Positions 1-8,541 of a stretch of DNA of 64,000 nucleotides are shown one piece after another. Where the stretch lies: IMG/VR virus record IMGVR_UViG_3300003690_003155, positions 58,092 to 122,091 of that record; one strand, 5' to 3'. This stretch comes from a virus. The position numbers and the translations under genes are program-made. The notes beneath the pieces are model-generated. The model was not told the origin of the DNA, searched no databases, and saw only the letters and a program-made list of their open reading frames with translations. Numbering within the stretch: position 1 is the first letter of the stretch; each line of letters starts with the position of its first letter.

Positions 1-635
1 TCTTTTGTTCTATGATCCCACCAATAATGATGAGCAAAACTATCGCGAATATTTGATTCTGAAGAGTGTACATTAGATACTACTCCTTCATTTAATTCCC
101 CGTCAATATTTTGTCTTATATGTGGATATTCAAAATATAAATGTTTTATCATTTCTTGATCATCAGCATTTGTTTGAGACCGGGGAAGTTCAGATATTGT
201 TGTTGGTTTTAGAAAAGTGCATGTGTTAAAAAATACTCTACTAAATATTGTATTTTTTATAATCATAAACCCAGTACATAGTCCGTGAGTATCTGATGAT
301 ATAGTTATATCTTTATGTATTAAGTTTTTAGATTCATCGAATATATTATAAGTAGGGTCTTTGATAAGAATATCAATATCGGAATATATAATATAATCGT
401 ACTGGGGACCGAGTTTTTGGCCGTGATCATATTGTAGTTGGTTTGTGATAAGACTTAGTTTTCGAAGACGGCATATACTTTTATCTATATCATCGATTAA
501 AATATGTTTATATTCGTAGTTATTAGCTATAGCATACTTTTTAAAATACGGCTCAGTACATTCATATAAATCATTATATATTGATTCTTTTGGTGAATTA
601 TGATAGGTAAGAAGTAAAATACTTTTATCTTTCAT
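1..635 (-). CDS. Putative glycosyltransferase, GMA12/MNN10-like, C-terminus outside window
   Basis: The reading frame opens with an ATG at 635 and runs off the left edge, so about 211 residues are visible and the C-terminus is missing. A predicted strand followed by the acidic motif SDIDI (residues 85-89, DxD-type) looks like the metal/nucleotide-sugar site of a GT-A fold. A later DDQEM stretch (around residue 180) is typical of GMA12/MNN10 and related galactosyl/mannosyltransferases. It overlaps the upstream reductase gene by 11 bases, so the two are probably co-translated. It would transfer a sugar in the cytoplasm; donor and acceptor are unknown. Family assignment is inferred from motifs only. 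Confidence 0.6.
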   Translation of the reverse strand, partial: MKDKSILLLTYHNSPKESIYNDLYECTEPYFKKYAIANNYEYKHILIDDIDKSICRLRKLSLITNQLQYDHGQKLGPQYDYIIYSDIDILIKDPTYNIFDESKNLIHKDITISSDTHGLCTGFMIIKNTIFSRVFFNTCTFLKPTTISELPRSQTNADDQEMIKHLYFEYPHIRQNIDGELNEGVVSNVHSSESNIRDSFAHHYWWDHRTK

Positions 636-1548
636 CTGCTAGCTCTTTCGTGAGGTAGGTTTCCTTTTCACTCAATATTCTCATTAACGCATCTCGCTCC
701 TGTGGCATATCTAATCCGTATACTTTTAATTTATCTGTTGATAGAATACAATTAGATCTGTTAGATCTGTTAGCAACAATATGTTGTTTTAATTCATCGT
801 AATTAATAAATTTCCAATTTGGATTCCATAGTCCATGTTTATCTAAGATTTCACAAACTTGTTTTGTTGAAAGAGGTGCAGGATTAACACAGTTATATAC
901 ACCTCCTGGCAGGTCATGAATATTAATAATTTTATTAATTACAAGAAGTAGATCCTCAATAACAGTTTTAGAGTTTACTTCATCAAGAATATTATTATAT
1001 TTTAAAATTTTACTTAAGTAATTTTTTTGTGAATTAAAGTCATTGCAAACTGGCATTCTTATTCTCAATGTATAAACATTATCAAAGTTGTGTAAGCATA
1101 ATTCTGCTGCATGCTTTGTTTTACTATACCAACTACTATCAGGATTAGTTAGTCCGAAATTTGGTTCATCTTCTTCTGTGTAATGTTTTTCTCCATCGTA
1201 TATACATCCAGAGCTTACATTAATAATTTTTATATTATGTTGCGCGCAAAATTGAGCTAAAATAATAGGAAACGTTACATTTAAATCCCAGCAAATCTGT
1301 TTATTTTCCTCACAGGCATCTACATTTGGACTTCCAGTATATCCGACACAATTAATTATCCATTTAGCGTCACATCCTCGAATTTCATTTAATATATTAT
1401 TAAATAACGTTTCTTTTAATTTTCCGGGAGTCGTATACGGGTAATGACATAAATGAACTACGTCATGTATATCTCCTGAGGTATCCAAAAAGTATTTGTA
1501 TGCCTTTTTGCCTATATAACCGTTCCCTAAAACAATTATCTTATTCAT
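625..1548 (-). CDS. RmlD-like NAD(P)-dependent sugar-nucleotide reductase/epimerase
   Basis: The 307-residue protein is an extended short-chain dehydrogenase. It has an N-terminal Rossmann motif GNGYIG (8-13), a conserved NVSSGCIYDG region (110-119), and the catalytic YxxxK pair (Y141, K145). Overall shape and the VSSG.IYDG signature resemble dTDP-4-dehydrorhamnose reductase (RmlD) and relatives that reduce a 4-keto sugar nucleotide. The size is normal for the family (about 290-310). It overlaps the neighbouring glycosyltransferase by 11 bases and the small upstream gene by 8, so all three are one operon. The exact substrate cannot be read from sequence. Confidence 0.75.
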   Translation of the reverse strand: MNKIIVLGNGYIGKKAYKYFLDTSGDIHDVVHLCHYPYTTPGKLKETLFNNILNEIRGCDAKWIINCVGYTGSPNVDACEENKQICWDLNVTFPIILAQFCAQHNIKIINVSSGCIYDGEKHYTEEDEPNFGLTNPDSSWYSKTKHAAELCLHNFDNVYTLRIRMPVCNDFNSQKNYLSKILKYNNILDEVNSKTVIEDLLLVINKIINIHDLPGGVYNCVNPAPLSTKQVCEILDKHGLWNPNWKFINYDELKQHIVANRSNRSNCILSTDKLKVYGLDMPQERDALMRILSEKETYLTKELADER

Positions 1549-1834
1549 TTCTAGTATTTGTTTGCTCTTGTATTTCTTTAAAAAAATCTAAACTAGACAC
1601 TCTTCTTAGTAAAGTTTCTATAGCATCATAATCTTGAGGTGTTTTACCTGAAATAAGTAATACACTATCTCCTCTAATATCATATCCTACTAATATAAAT
1701 GATTTTAAATGTTCAATTAAATAATCATTAATAAATGACATGTCTTGTTCATTAATGTCATTTGATTCAATTGCATTAATATTTGATTTTAATAAATTAT
1801 CGAAATTTTTACGTTTAGGTGTTGTTTTCTTCAT
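1541..1834 (-). CDS. Small hypothetical protein, 97 aa
   Basis: Unrecognised. A longer frame opens at a TTG (1855), but the ATG at 1834 is a better start: it overlaps the upstream gene by only 20 bases, as its neighbours do. The product is lysine-rich at the N-terminus (MKKTTPKRKNF) with mixed polar helices and no cysteine cluster, signal or membrane segment. It lies between the clamp-proximal small gene and the RmlD-like reductase. A role in replication or transcription is possible by position only. Confidence 0.5.
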   Translation of the reverse strand: MKKTTPKRKNFDNLLKSNINAIESNDINEQDMSFINDYLIEHLKSFILVGYDIRGDSVLLISGKTPQDYDAIETLLRRVSSLDFFKEIQEQTNTRNE

Positions 1835-2123
1835 TAGATGTAATTTGTTTTTCAATTAATTTAGTTATAATTACCTCCATGCTATCTGTTTTTAATTGAA
1901 AGTTCTTAAAATGATTTCCGTCGTGCAATTCAAATTTAAAATCACCACTCCAATCATAATTAACATAACAAGTTATATATAGAGCTGCCGTTTTAGGGTT
2001 AACCATTAGTGTCCACCTACGTGAATCCTGGTGCGAATAATCAGAAAAAATTCTGTTGACAGTATATCCATTGTCTCTTAAGCGCTTAATAAAATAACCA
2101 CATGTAGTAACTTTATTTTTCAT
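1815..2123 (-). CDS. Small hypothetical protein, 102 aa
   Basis: Unrecognised. The ATG at 2121-2123 overlaps the gp45 stop by one base, typical of translational coupling. The product alternates beta-rich segments (for example TAALYITCYVNYDW) with a short amphipathic C-terminal helix, suggesting a small alpha/beta fold. No catalytic motif, signal or membrane segment is seen. Its position directly after the sliding clamp hints at a role in replication or late transcription, but that is context only. Confidence 0.55.
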   Translation of the reverse strand: MKNKVTTCGYFIKRLRDNGYTVNRIFSDYSHQDSRRWTLMVNPKTAALYITCYVNYDWSGDFKFELHDGNHFKNFQLKTDSMEVIITKLIEKQITSNEENNT

Positions 2124-2854
2124 TAATTTTTATAACTAGTACTAATGAATGTAAGTTTACTATTTTCAAGCTCCAGTTTCATCATAAGCATTTTATATTC
2201 ATGATTTATATGTATAATAGCTTCAGTAAAACTCAATGTAGATATAAGTCTAAATAATTCTATATCTAAAATTAATTCATAATCCAAGTCGTCTCCGCTA
2301 TATTTATCTGCTAATAAGGTTGTATAACTATCTACGTTTTGTAGTTTTTTATCTGATAGCTCGGCATATACATTTGTATTTTCAGTTTTAATATATACCT
2401 TACTTGATTCAGTTACAAAAGGCAGTGCTTTTAATATTGAATTATTTTTTTCTCTTGTTAATTTAAAATTAGTACCGAATGTGATATTGTCTATTTTATT
2501 AAAATCAAATGCACTGGTATTAGTTAGACTATCATCAAATAAATGATATGTAAATCTGTTAATATTACTATTATATTTTATGCAATTTTCTTTTATTTCA
2601 AGACGTATATCATCTTCATCTAAGCAGGATAGGATTTTAGTTAATTTTATTGTATCTGGTAGACATATTGTACCCTCTTCAGGGTGATCATCCCACCTGA
2701 CTTTATATTCTGCTTTAAGAAAAATATTAGAATTATTATGTACTATAGTAGATATAGTATCACGTATATCTAATGTCGCAGATGAGTTTAATCTCGATAT
2801 TGGATTAAGAAAATTTTGAATAAAATTATCTTTATTCTTTATTGGTAGAATCAT
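2123..2854 (-). CDS. gp45: Sliding clamp, DNA polymerase accessory protein gp45-like
   Basis: The 243-residue product matches the T4 gp45 clamp family in length (T4: 228) and in its beta/alpha pattern, ending in an LTFISTSYKN-like C-terminal strand. In the family, three subunits form a ring on DNA that tethers gp43 and also activates late transcription through gp55 and gp33. It sits three genes from gp32-type components and in the same operon as gp32 and helicase gp41. The start at 2854 overlaps the upstream gene by 23 bases. A clamp loader large subunit (gp44) is not in the window, and the gp62-like gene is about 50 kb away on the other strand, unlike T4 where 45-44-62 are adjacent. Confidence 0.8.
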   Translation of the reverse strand: MILPIKNKDNFIQNFLNPISRLNSSATLDIRDTISTIVHNNSNIFLKAEYKVRWDDHPEEGTICLPDTIKLTKILSCLDEDDIRLEIKENCIKYNSNINRFTYHLFDDSLTNTSAFDFNKIDNITFGTNFKLTREKNNSILKALPFVTESSKVYIKTENTNVYAELSDKKLQNVDSYTTLLADKYSGDDLDYELILDIELFRLISTLSFTEAIIHINHEYKMLMMKLELENSKLTFISTSYKN

Positions 2855-3209
2855 TGTTTAATTTGATCCGGATATTAATTTCTTTTGCGTTTCTCGCAAC
2901 TTGTCTTTCAATTAAGTTTACAAATTTAGTGATTTGCTTTTCAACAGAAGATACCCGCTCTATTAAGGTATTTAATAGAGCAGGATCTGTGTTAATTTGA
3001 GGCTGTGGTACAGCTCGTACGACGTTGGTCTGTGGCGGTGGCGCAGCTTGTAGTCGCGGGTCAGGTTGTGGTCTTTCCTGTCCATAAATATCCTTAGATA
3101 AAGGTATATCTTGCATAGTAGCGCTTTTTTGTACAATACCTTTATTTAGTTTAAAGGCTTGCGAATTTAATCCATGCACAAACGATTTTATCTCATCATC
3201 TGGGTTCAT
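2832..3209 (-). CDS. Hypothetical protein with proline-rich linker and C-terminal helix, 125 aa
   Basis: Unrecognised. The protein has a short polar N-terminus, a proline/glutamine-rich central linker (about residues 47-75, with APPPQ and PQPQ stretches), and a C-terminal predicted helix with heptad-like hydrophobics (LIERVSSVEKQITKFVNLIE) that may form a coiled coil. It lies 3 bases after gp32 and overlaps gp45, so it belongs to the replisome operon. Tethering or bridging replication proteins is a reasonable guess but unsupported. The linker is more GC-rich than its surroundings. Confidence 0.55.
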   Translation of the reverse strand: MNPDDEIKSFVHGLNSQAFKLNKGIVQKSATMQDIPLSKDIYGQERPQPDPRLQAAPPPQTNVVRAVPQPQINTDPALLNTLIERVSSVEKQITKFVNLIERQVARNAKEINIRIKLNNDSTNKE

Positions 3210-3212
3210 TTA

Positions 3213-4070
3213 TTAGTCCAAACTATCAAGTAATTCCTTTACTTTATTATCATCAACCACGGTTTCGGAATCTTTTTTATCTGATGTGTCCAAATCATCA
3301 AAATTTAAATCATCTTCTTCCTCATCGGAGGAAGCAGTTGTTGATTCTTTTGTCATATCTCCTGTTACAGATTCTTCAGTCTGACCATGAAAATGTTCAT
3401 TGAGCATTGTTTGCAATTCATCGTAACTTTTGACAGGAAATACATTTTCAAGATCAATTGTATTGTCGTAAATATCTTTAATATTATCAGTTTCCACGCC
3501 TGTGATTTTCGAAGGAGTTTGAAACCGAGAGCTAACATATGTTGGATATCCGCCCTGTTCTTCTACTTTGACTCTAAAATTACATCCATCTTTCGAAAGA
3601 TCAAAAATACGTTCACCAAATTCATCAGCGTCATCTCCCTCCATTGCCTCCATTACAATTTTATGTAATTGACGACCAAATCGAAGAATTTTTACCTTAC
3701 CTTCATTTTCAGGATTATCAGGATCCTTTACTACATAAACGTTAACGAGCCAATTTTCCTTACGGTTTAAAGCTTTTGACTTTTCTTTTTCTTCTTCAGA
3801 ACCAGTACGAGAGAGTCTATACCGAGCCTCTGCAATAGGATCTCTTTCTCCCCATGTCTGTGGACTAATCGCACTTTGATATTGCCCGGTCATTTCACTA
3901 ACCCATCCATGTGAGTAATAATGAAAAAACGTCTTACTAGGGTCTTTTACAAAAGGCACTAAACGTAGTGTATATGTATTACCCGGTTTTAGCCGCATAA
4001 TATTACTTGTATTCTGTTGTGCGGTTTGCGCCATCGCACCCTTAATTGATTCAAACATATTCGTTGTCAT
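3213..4070 (-). CDS. gp32: Single-stranded DNA-binding protein gp32-like
   Basis: The 285-residue protein is close in size to T4 gp32 (301). It has the family layout: a short N-terminal cooperativity region, an OB-fold core (LKPGNTYTLRLVPFVKDPSKTFF near residue 27 onward, then the NWLVNVYVVKDP strand), and a strongly acidic, serine-rich C-terminal tail (about residues 235-270) that in T4 contacts other replication proteins. It coats ssDNA in replication, recombination and repair. The start overlaps the upstream gene by 4 bases. The core Zn-ribbon cysteine pattern of T4 is not evident, as in marine relatives. An in-frame ATG four codons later is an alternative start. Confidence 0.88.
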   Translation of the reverse strand: MTTNMFESIKGAMAQTAQQNTSNIMRLKPGNTYTLRLVPFVKDPSKTFFHYYSHGWVSEMTGQYQSAISPQTWGERDPIAEARYRLSRTGSEEEKEKSKALNRKENWLVNVYVVKDPDNPENEGKVKILRFGRQLHKIVMEAMEGDDADEFGERIFDLSKDGCNFRVKVEEQGGYPTYVSSRFQTPSKITGVETDNIKDIYDNTIDLENVFPVKSYDELQTMLNEHFHGQTEESVTGDMTKESTTASSDEEEDDLNFDDLDTSDKKDSETVVDDNKVKELLDSLD

Positions 4071-4708
4071 TTTCTTTTTAATATTTTATTTATAGTTTTA
4101 GTTAATTTTATTCCCAATGGTTTGAGTTTCTCCGAAAATGTATATCGCGATCTCAAACTACTTAACGTATTATAAAAGCTATCACATACAAATTCAACTA
4201 TATTTTTTTCGAGATTAATATTTTTTTCTGATACATCTAGAACCAACAAACAATAATAACTAATATCATCTTTTTTTAGATCTAAAATAAAATCAGGATA
4301 TATGCCTTTTTGGATATTTAAATATTCTCTACAATTTGTTAGTTTATGCTCTACACACTTATCATAGATGAATTTAAAGCTGTTTCTTAGTCTAGTAATA
4401 TTAAATTGATCATCAGGCATAGTTAGTTCTATTTCTTTTATATATTTTTTATATATAGAAATAGCTCGAAATGTATTATAAAATTCAAACGGTACGTATT
4501 TCTCTGAATGTAATTTATAAGGCGCACTAAAAAATAAATTCGGATCTATTTTTTTATTTTTTAATGTTATTGATATTTTTTTAAGTAATACGTATTTTTC
4601 ATCGTCTAAATTGTCGAATTTTTTTCGTGGTGTAAATCCTTTCTTATTTCTCGAAGTCTTAAGATATGTGTTGTATATATCCTGTTCAAACATTGACAAT
4701 TTGATCAT
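4067..4708 (-). CDS. Hypothetical protein, positional gp59 (helicase loader) candidate
   Basis: A 213-residue, lysine-rich, largely helical basic protein with no motif I can assign. T4 gp59, the gp41 helicase loader, is 217 residues, helical and basic, and lies directly before gp32 in transcription order (33-59-32). Here the gene also directly precedes gp32 and lies in an operon with gp41. Sequence similarity to T4 gp59 is not convincing by eye, so the assignment is by synteny, size and composition only. It overlaps both neighbours by 4 bases (ATGA-type junctions). Confidence 0.6.
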   Translation of the reverse strand: MIKLSMFEQDIYNTYLKTSRNKKGFTPRKKFDNLDDEKYVLLKKISITLKNKKIDPNLFFSAPYKLHSEKYVPFEFYNTFRAISIYKKYIKEIELTMPDDQFNITRLRNSFKFIYDKCVEHKLTNCREYLNIQKGIYPDFILDLKKDDISYYCLLVLDVSEKNINLEKNIVEFVCDSFYNTLSSLRSRYTFSEKLKPLGIKLTKTINKILKRK

Positions 4709-4983
4709 AGGTTTATAGAATTTTTCTTGAGGTACTTAGTGATGTATTTACTTTTATATAAATACGGGTCATGTTGTAAGAAAGTTCTTACTAATTGAAA
4801 ATTACAATCTAACAATAATAATTCTTTAAATAATTGTCTATATTTTTTTTCTTTTAATACTAATAAAAATACATTTGCGAGATTAATTTTTCTATTTTCG
4901 CATATAGAGACAAAACTACATAACATTAGAAAAGTATGTACAATATCTTTTTTTTCTAAAATTGTATACGGGGTTTCCATCAT
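4705..4983 (-). CDS. Hypothetical protein, 92 aa, positional gp33 candidate
   Basis: Unrecognised small helical protein, leucine/lysine-rich (for example LLLDCNFQLVRTFL). In T4 the gene before gp59 is gp33, the late co-activator. The gene order here would place gp33 at this spot, but the T4 gp33 C-terminal clamp-binding sequence is not visible and the fold pattern is not obviously the same. It overlaps neighbours on both sides by 4 bases, so it is a genuine operon member. Function remains unknown. Confidence 0.5.
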   Translation of the reverse strand: MMETPYTILEKKDIVHTFLMLCSFVSICENRKINLANVFLLVLKEKKYRQLFKELLLLDCNFQLVRTFLQHDPYLYKSKYITKYLKKNSINL

Positions 4984-5876
4984 TTTATATTTAACGGTTC
5001 AAACTGTTTACTTAAAGTGAGTACATTATCATTTAATATTCCGCCGGCCGCATATTCATGACCTCCTCCATTACATATTTTTTTAGCGAATGTGCTTAGA
5101 TTGAAATCTATATTTCTTTTTCTCCGTAAATATACTCTATTATTTTTTAAATTAATCATCATGCAAACATCACATTTATATTCATCAACTATATATTGCC
5201 CTAAATCATTGATATATTCATTTGCAAATGTACTGATAAAATTATAATCTTTACCTGATATGGAAAGTTTTGCTTGAAATAGCTTTATATTTTCTCTCAT
5301 TTTTTTAAACTTATAAAAATGATAACTAATTATTTTATTTTGTTCATTAGTAAATCCGAAAAAACCATTTTCAAAGTCATTAATAAAATTGTGTAATTTA
5401 TCGCCATTCTTATACCAAAGTAAAAAATTTAACTTATTGCTTTCTGGGTATTTTAATTCATAGCAATCATAATCATCTGCAAAGGTGATTAGCTTTTTTT
5501 GTTCATTTGTTAGATTTATATTCGGATAAGCTTTATTAAGCATTTGATAAAGATGCTTACTACATGAAGTTTGATCTGTATTAATAAATGTCTTTGCATA
5601 TGAATAATTATTTTCATGAGATTTATGATGATCAAAAATTACTACATTTTTCTTATCTATTAAATCTTTAATCTCTGTAGTATCTAAATCAAAGAAATAT
5701 ACTTTTTTATAATCTTCGATTTTGTTATAATTCAGCCAACCAAGTATTTTTTCACGTATATTAGAAACCTTTAATGTTACAGCTTTTGGCTTGGTTTGCT
5801 TAAACCAGGTATAAATTAAATAACTACAGCAACCATCAAGATCTAAATCTGTGAAAATTATTTCTTTATTAGACAT
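4980..5876 (-). CDS. DHH-family phosphoesterase
   Basis: The 298-residue protein carries all DHH superfamily motifs: DLDLDGCCS near residues 10-18 (DxDGxxS), FFDLD near 61, the name-giving FDHHKSH near 81, and the C-terminal DHHA1-type GGGHEYAAGG near 270. These bind two Mn ions and cleave phosphodiester bonds. Relatives include RecJ (5'-3' ssDNA exonuclease) and NrnA (nanoRNase/pAp phosphatase); the short length fits NrnA better than full RecJ. It lies between helicase gp41 and the gp59/gp33-position genes, so a role in DNA repair, primer removal or oligonucleotide recycling fits. T4 has no counterpart here. Confidence 0.8.
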   Translation of the reverse strand: MSNKEIIFTDLDLDGCCSYLIYTWFKQTKPKAVTLKVSNIREKILGWLNYNKIEDYKKVYFFDLDTTEIKDLIDKKNVVIFDHHKSHENNYSYAKTFINTDQTSCSKHLYQMLNKAYPNINLTNEQKKLITFADDYDCYELKYPESNKLNFLLWYKNGDKLHNFINDFENGFFGFTNEQNKIISYHFYKFKKMRENIKLFQAKLSISGKDYNFISTFANEYINDLGQYIVDEYKCDVCMMINLKNNRVYLRRKRNIDFNLSTFAKKICNGGGHEYAAGGILNDNVLTLSKQFEPLNIK

Positions 5877-5885
5877 TGTATATAT

Positions 5886-7223
5886 TTACATTACTCTTCC
5901 GAATTGTACAGCGTCATTTTCCGCGGTATTAACATCTTCATTAATGTTTAAATCATTGCTCTCCATAAGAGTAAGAGTATTGTAATCTATAGAGATTCGA
6001 GTACTACCTGTATTAGAACCAAATCTATTTTTAATAATGCCCATATGTAGCGCATTATCTTCTTCATCTTCTTCTGTCCTCCAAATACTTACAATAACAT
6101 CCGCCGTTGCTCCTAATCCATAACTTTCTCCAATAGATTCTAATCCAGGAGCATTACCATATCCTGTTCTATTTACTTGTGTCGCGGATATGATGGGACA
6201 TTCAAAGGTATATGACATTGCTCTTACTTGTTCAGAAATACTTTTAACGCGTTCATATGAATTATTGCCATATGTACTTGCTAACAGATTTAAATAATCT
6301 AGTACTATAATGTCAGGTTTAAATTTGTTATTAATTAATTTTTTAATAAACCCTTCAAGTTGCGGAGGTGTAATAGAGCCAGGAGCAAATTCTTTAATTA
6401 TTATATTTGCTCTAGGATGTGTCATTTTAAATCTCCCTACTTTCTCTTTTAATGTTTCTATATGTTCATCTAAATGATTTATTGGAAGACCTGTAAGTTT
6501 TGATGTAATTCTCTTACAATAAATCATTTCAGACATTTCAAGAGAAACTACTAAAACATTTTTATCTGCTGCCGCGGCGTTACTTGCTATGTTACTTAAA
6601 AATATAGATTTACCTACATTAGTCGGGCCAGCAAAAATATACATACTACGCCCTAGCTCTAAAAATCCTCCTCCTAATCTAGCATCTAACCAATCCCATC
6701 CGGTTTTGATCTTTTCCTCACGTGTTGTTAAATCAATAACATGTTGCTCAATATCTTTAAAATAATTATGACCTATATTTGTAGTGAGAGAAATATTACA
6801 TGCTTTTGTAAATTTATCATGAATAGTTTTTACGTTTCTTTCTTTATTATCAACAATTTCTAAAAAGGTATTAAATACAGCTTGCTCTTGTAAAAACTTC
6901 TCTGTATAAGAGTATAAAACATCGTTTGATAAATCTATTTCTAAAGTATCAGTAATTTTTTTACTCGATTCATAATGTTGTTTAAGCTGAGGTGTATTTA
7001 AATATATTTCTAACTCTGTATGTGTTGGCCGTCTATTATTTTGTCGGTAAAGAGCTTGTATGATTTTAACTATTTGCTGAAAGTCTTTATTTTTAAAAAA
7101 TTTATAATTAAGATTATCAATAATAGAATTTAAATAAGCTTCGTCTTCAAGACAGTTCTTGAAAACTACCTTTTCTAAATATTCTAAATCGATGTCTAAG
7201 TAATTACTTTCGTTTGTCAGCAT
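5886..7223 (-). CDS. gp41: Replicative DNA helicase gp41 / DnaB-like
   Basis: A 445-residue RecA-fold hexameric helicase. The N-terminal helical domain (about 1-150) is followed by the ATPase domain with Walker A GPTNVGKS (199-206), Walker B IIVLDYLN (about 305) and an ATQVNR sensor-like segment. It unwinds the fork 5'-3' and works with a primase, which is not in this window. It overlaps the downstream end of the upstream glycosyltransferase by 20 bases and is 9 bases from the DHH gene. Length is close to T4 gp41 (475). Confidence 0.88.
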   Translation of the reverse strand: MLTNESNYLDIDLEYLEKVVFKNCLEDEAYLNSIIDNLNYKFFKNKDFQQIVKIIQALYRQNNRRPTHTELEIYLNTPQLKQHYESSKKITDTLEIDLSNDVLYSYTEKFLQEQAVFNTFLEIVDNKERNVKTIHDKFTKACNISLTTNIGHNYFKDIEQHVIDLTTREEKIKTGWDWLDARLGGGFLELGRSMYIFAGPTNVGKSIFLSNIASNAAAADKNVLVVSLEMSEMIYCKRITSKLTGLPINHLDEHIETLKEKVGRFKMTHPRANIIIKEFAPGSITPPQLEGFIKKLINNKFKPDIIVLDYLNLLASTYGNNSYERVKSISEQVRAMSYTFECPIISATQVNRTGYGNAPGLESIGESYGLGATADVIVSIWRTEEDEEDNALHMGIIKNRFGSNTGSTRISIDYNTLTLMESNDLNINEDVNTAENDAVQFGRVM

Positions 7224-7905
7224 GTTTAACGAGAGTATTATAGAAGTAATCTTCTGATTTGCTATACTCCTCTGTGTGGTTGAGTAATCCCGGAGATTCG
7301 TGAATAACGTGAATAGGGGCAGTAATTAAGCGCAACCCAGCTAAATGACAGTCTAAACAAAATTTTAAATCATAATGATGAAATCCCTTCATATTAGTAT
7401 CAAATTTTATTTTTTTCTTTGCGATTGATTTAGTTCGGACAGCTAAGAATAGACCATCTAATAATATTACTTCTTTTGGTGTAAGTCCAAATATAGTTGT
7501 CGAATAGTCAGTATTATTTTGATAATGTGATACTACTCCAGATAGAGTTTCTTTTTTACATAAAAAATGCCATAAGCAAGGTCTTGTAACCTGTAATTTA
7601 CTGCCTCCTGCTAGACCGACTACATCAAATCCTTGCTTAAACAAATTACGAATTTCTGTTAAGAAGTTTATACTATCAATAAACACATCATCATGTATAA
7701 ATAAAATACAGTCATATTTCTTAAGGTTTTGTGATGTAAGATACTTATTATAAACAGCACATAAACCGTTAGTGTTGCTATATGTGGGTTCTAGATCAAA
7801 TGTGGTTACAGTATTATTTGCGTGTAAGGTGAGGCTTCTAGATAATCTAGTAGCTTTAAAGCTAGATTTATTACTCTGAGTTGCAACCGCTATTAAAGTT
7901 TTCAT
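7204..7905 (-). CDS. Glycosyltransferase, StrF-like GT-A domain
   Basis: The 233-residue protein has an acidic IHDDVF motif (70-75) after a hydrophobic strand and a later FHHYDLKFCLD motif (about 175-185), a pair typical of the glycosyltransferase-like domain first named in StrF and common in phage and bacterial GT-A enzymes. The DD pair should coordinate the metal and sugar nucleotide. It overlaps gp41 by 20 bases and the GATase gene by 4, so it is transcribed with replication and nucleotide genes. That context is odd for an envelope enzyme and leaves open modification of DNA or a phage protein. The acceptor is unknown. Confidence 0.7.
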   Translation of the reverse strand: MKTLIAVATQSNKSSFKATRLSRSLTLHANNTVTTFDLEPTYSNTNGLCAVYNKYLTSQNLKKYDCILFIHDDVFIDSINFLTEIRNLFKQGFDVVGLAGGSKLQVTRPCLWHFLCKKETLSGVVSHYQNNTDYSTTIFGLTPKEVILLDGLFLAVRTKSIAKKKIKFDTNMKGFHHYDLKFCLDCHLAGLRLITAPIHVIHESPGLLNHTEEYSKSEDYFYNTLVKHADKRK

Positions 7906-8540
7906 ATAAAAAAAGGTGAATTTAGTTTAAATTTTTCTTTTTCGAAAAATTCATTTTTAGTAAAATTAAATTCATATATTGTTCCTTCTTCCGCTACTTT
8001 CCAGCCAGGTATTTGTGCTGAACTAAATGACTTATCATCTGAAAATAATGTAGATCCAGACCTAAAAATACGTAATCTACCCATGTTTGGTTCATACATC
8101 CAGCATCCGAATGTTCCTTCAAGCTCTGATAGTGCATTTTTAATACCAGATATATATATCAATGGTAATATCACACTACTATCGACTTTATTTGTTTTAC
8201 TTTTAAGTTCATATTTTTCTTTTAATTCATTAAAGTTTTGTAATACTCCGTTATGTGCTAAATATGTATCTTTATATGTAAATGGGTGAGAAGTATCAAT
8301 ATTGAATGTTCTAATTTCTGATGTAGGAGATTGTACATGTCCTAGATAATATATACAAAAAGGATTTTCTTGTATAGGCTTATCGAAATCTTGTTCGTGT
8401 TTTGTTGCTACCTGAATGTTATTTTTCATCCCTCCAGGAAACACCTTTGTTATACTGCGTACAAAATTACCCCTTTCGGTATTTTTTGTATATAACTCTC
8501 TAAAAGTTTTAATATCCGTTGATCCAAAAATTCCGCACAT
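7902..8540 (-). CDS. Class II glutamine amidotransferase (Ntn-hydrolase, GATase)
   Basis: The product begins MCGIFG: after Met removal Cys becomes the N-terminal nucleophile, as in GlmS, PurF and asparagine synthase. LAHNGVLQNF and VDSSVI supply the glutamine-binding Asn-Gly and Asp positions. At 212 residues it is only the amidotransferase domain, so ammonia must go to a partner enzyme. The next genes upstream are a GMP reductase-like gene and queC. In some phages a GATase domain fused to QueC amidates preQ0 in modified DNA, so QueC or a DNA-bound base is an attractive partner, as inference only. Host-type nucleotide amidation is the alternative. Confidence 0.85.
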   Translation of the reverse strand: MCGIFGSTDIKTFRELYTKNTERGNFVRSITKVFPGGMKNNIQVATKHEQDFDKPIQENPFCIYYLGHVQSPTSEIRTFNIDTSHPFTYKDTYLAHNGVLQNFNELKEKYELKSKTNKVDSSVILPLIYISGIKNALSELEGTFGCWMYEPNMGRLRIFRSGSTLFSDDKSFSSAQIPGWKVAEEGTIYEFNFTKNEFFEKEKFKLNSPFFI

Positions 8541-8541
8541 A

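Noticed and set aside
3387-3668. Plus-strand open frame of 93 codons inside gp32
   Set aside because: Antisense shadow of a confidently assigned gene; no start context and product is composition-driven.
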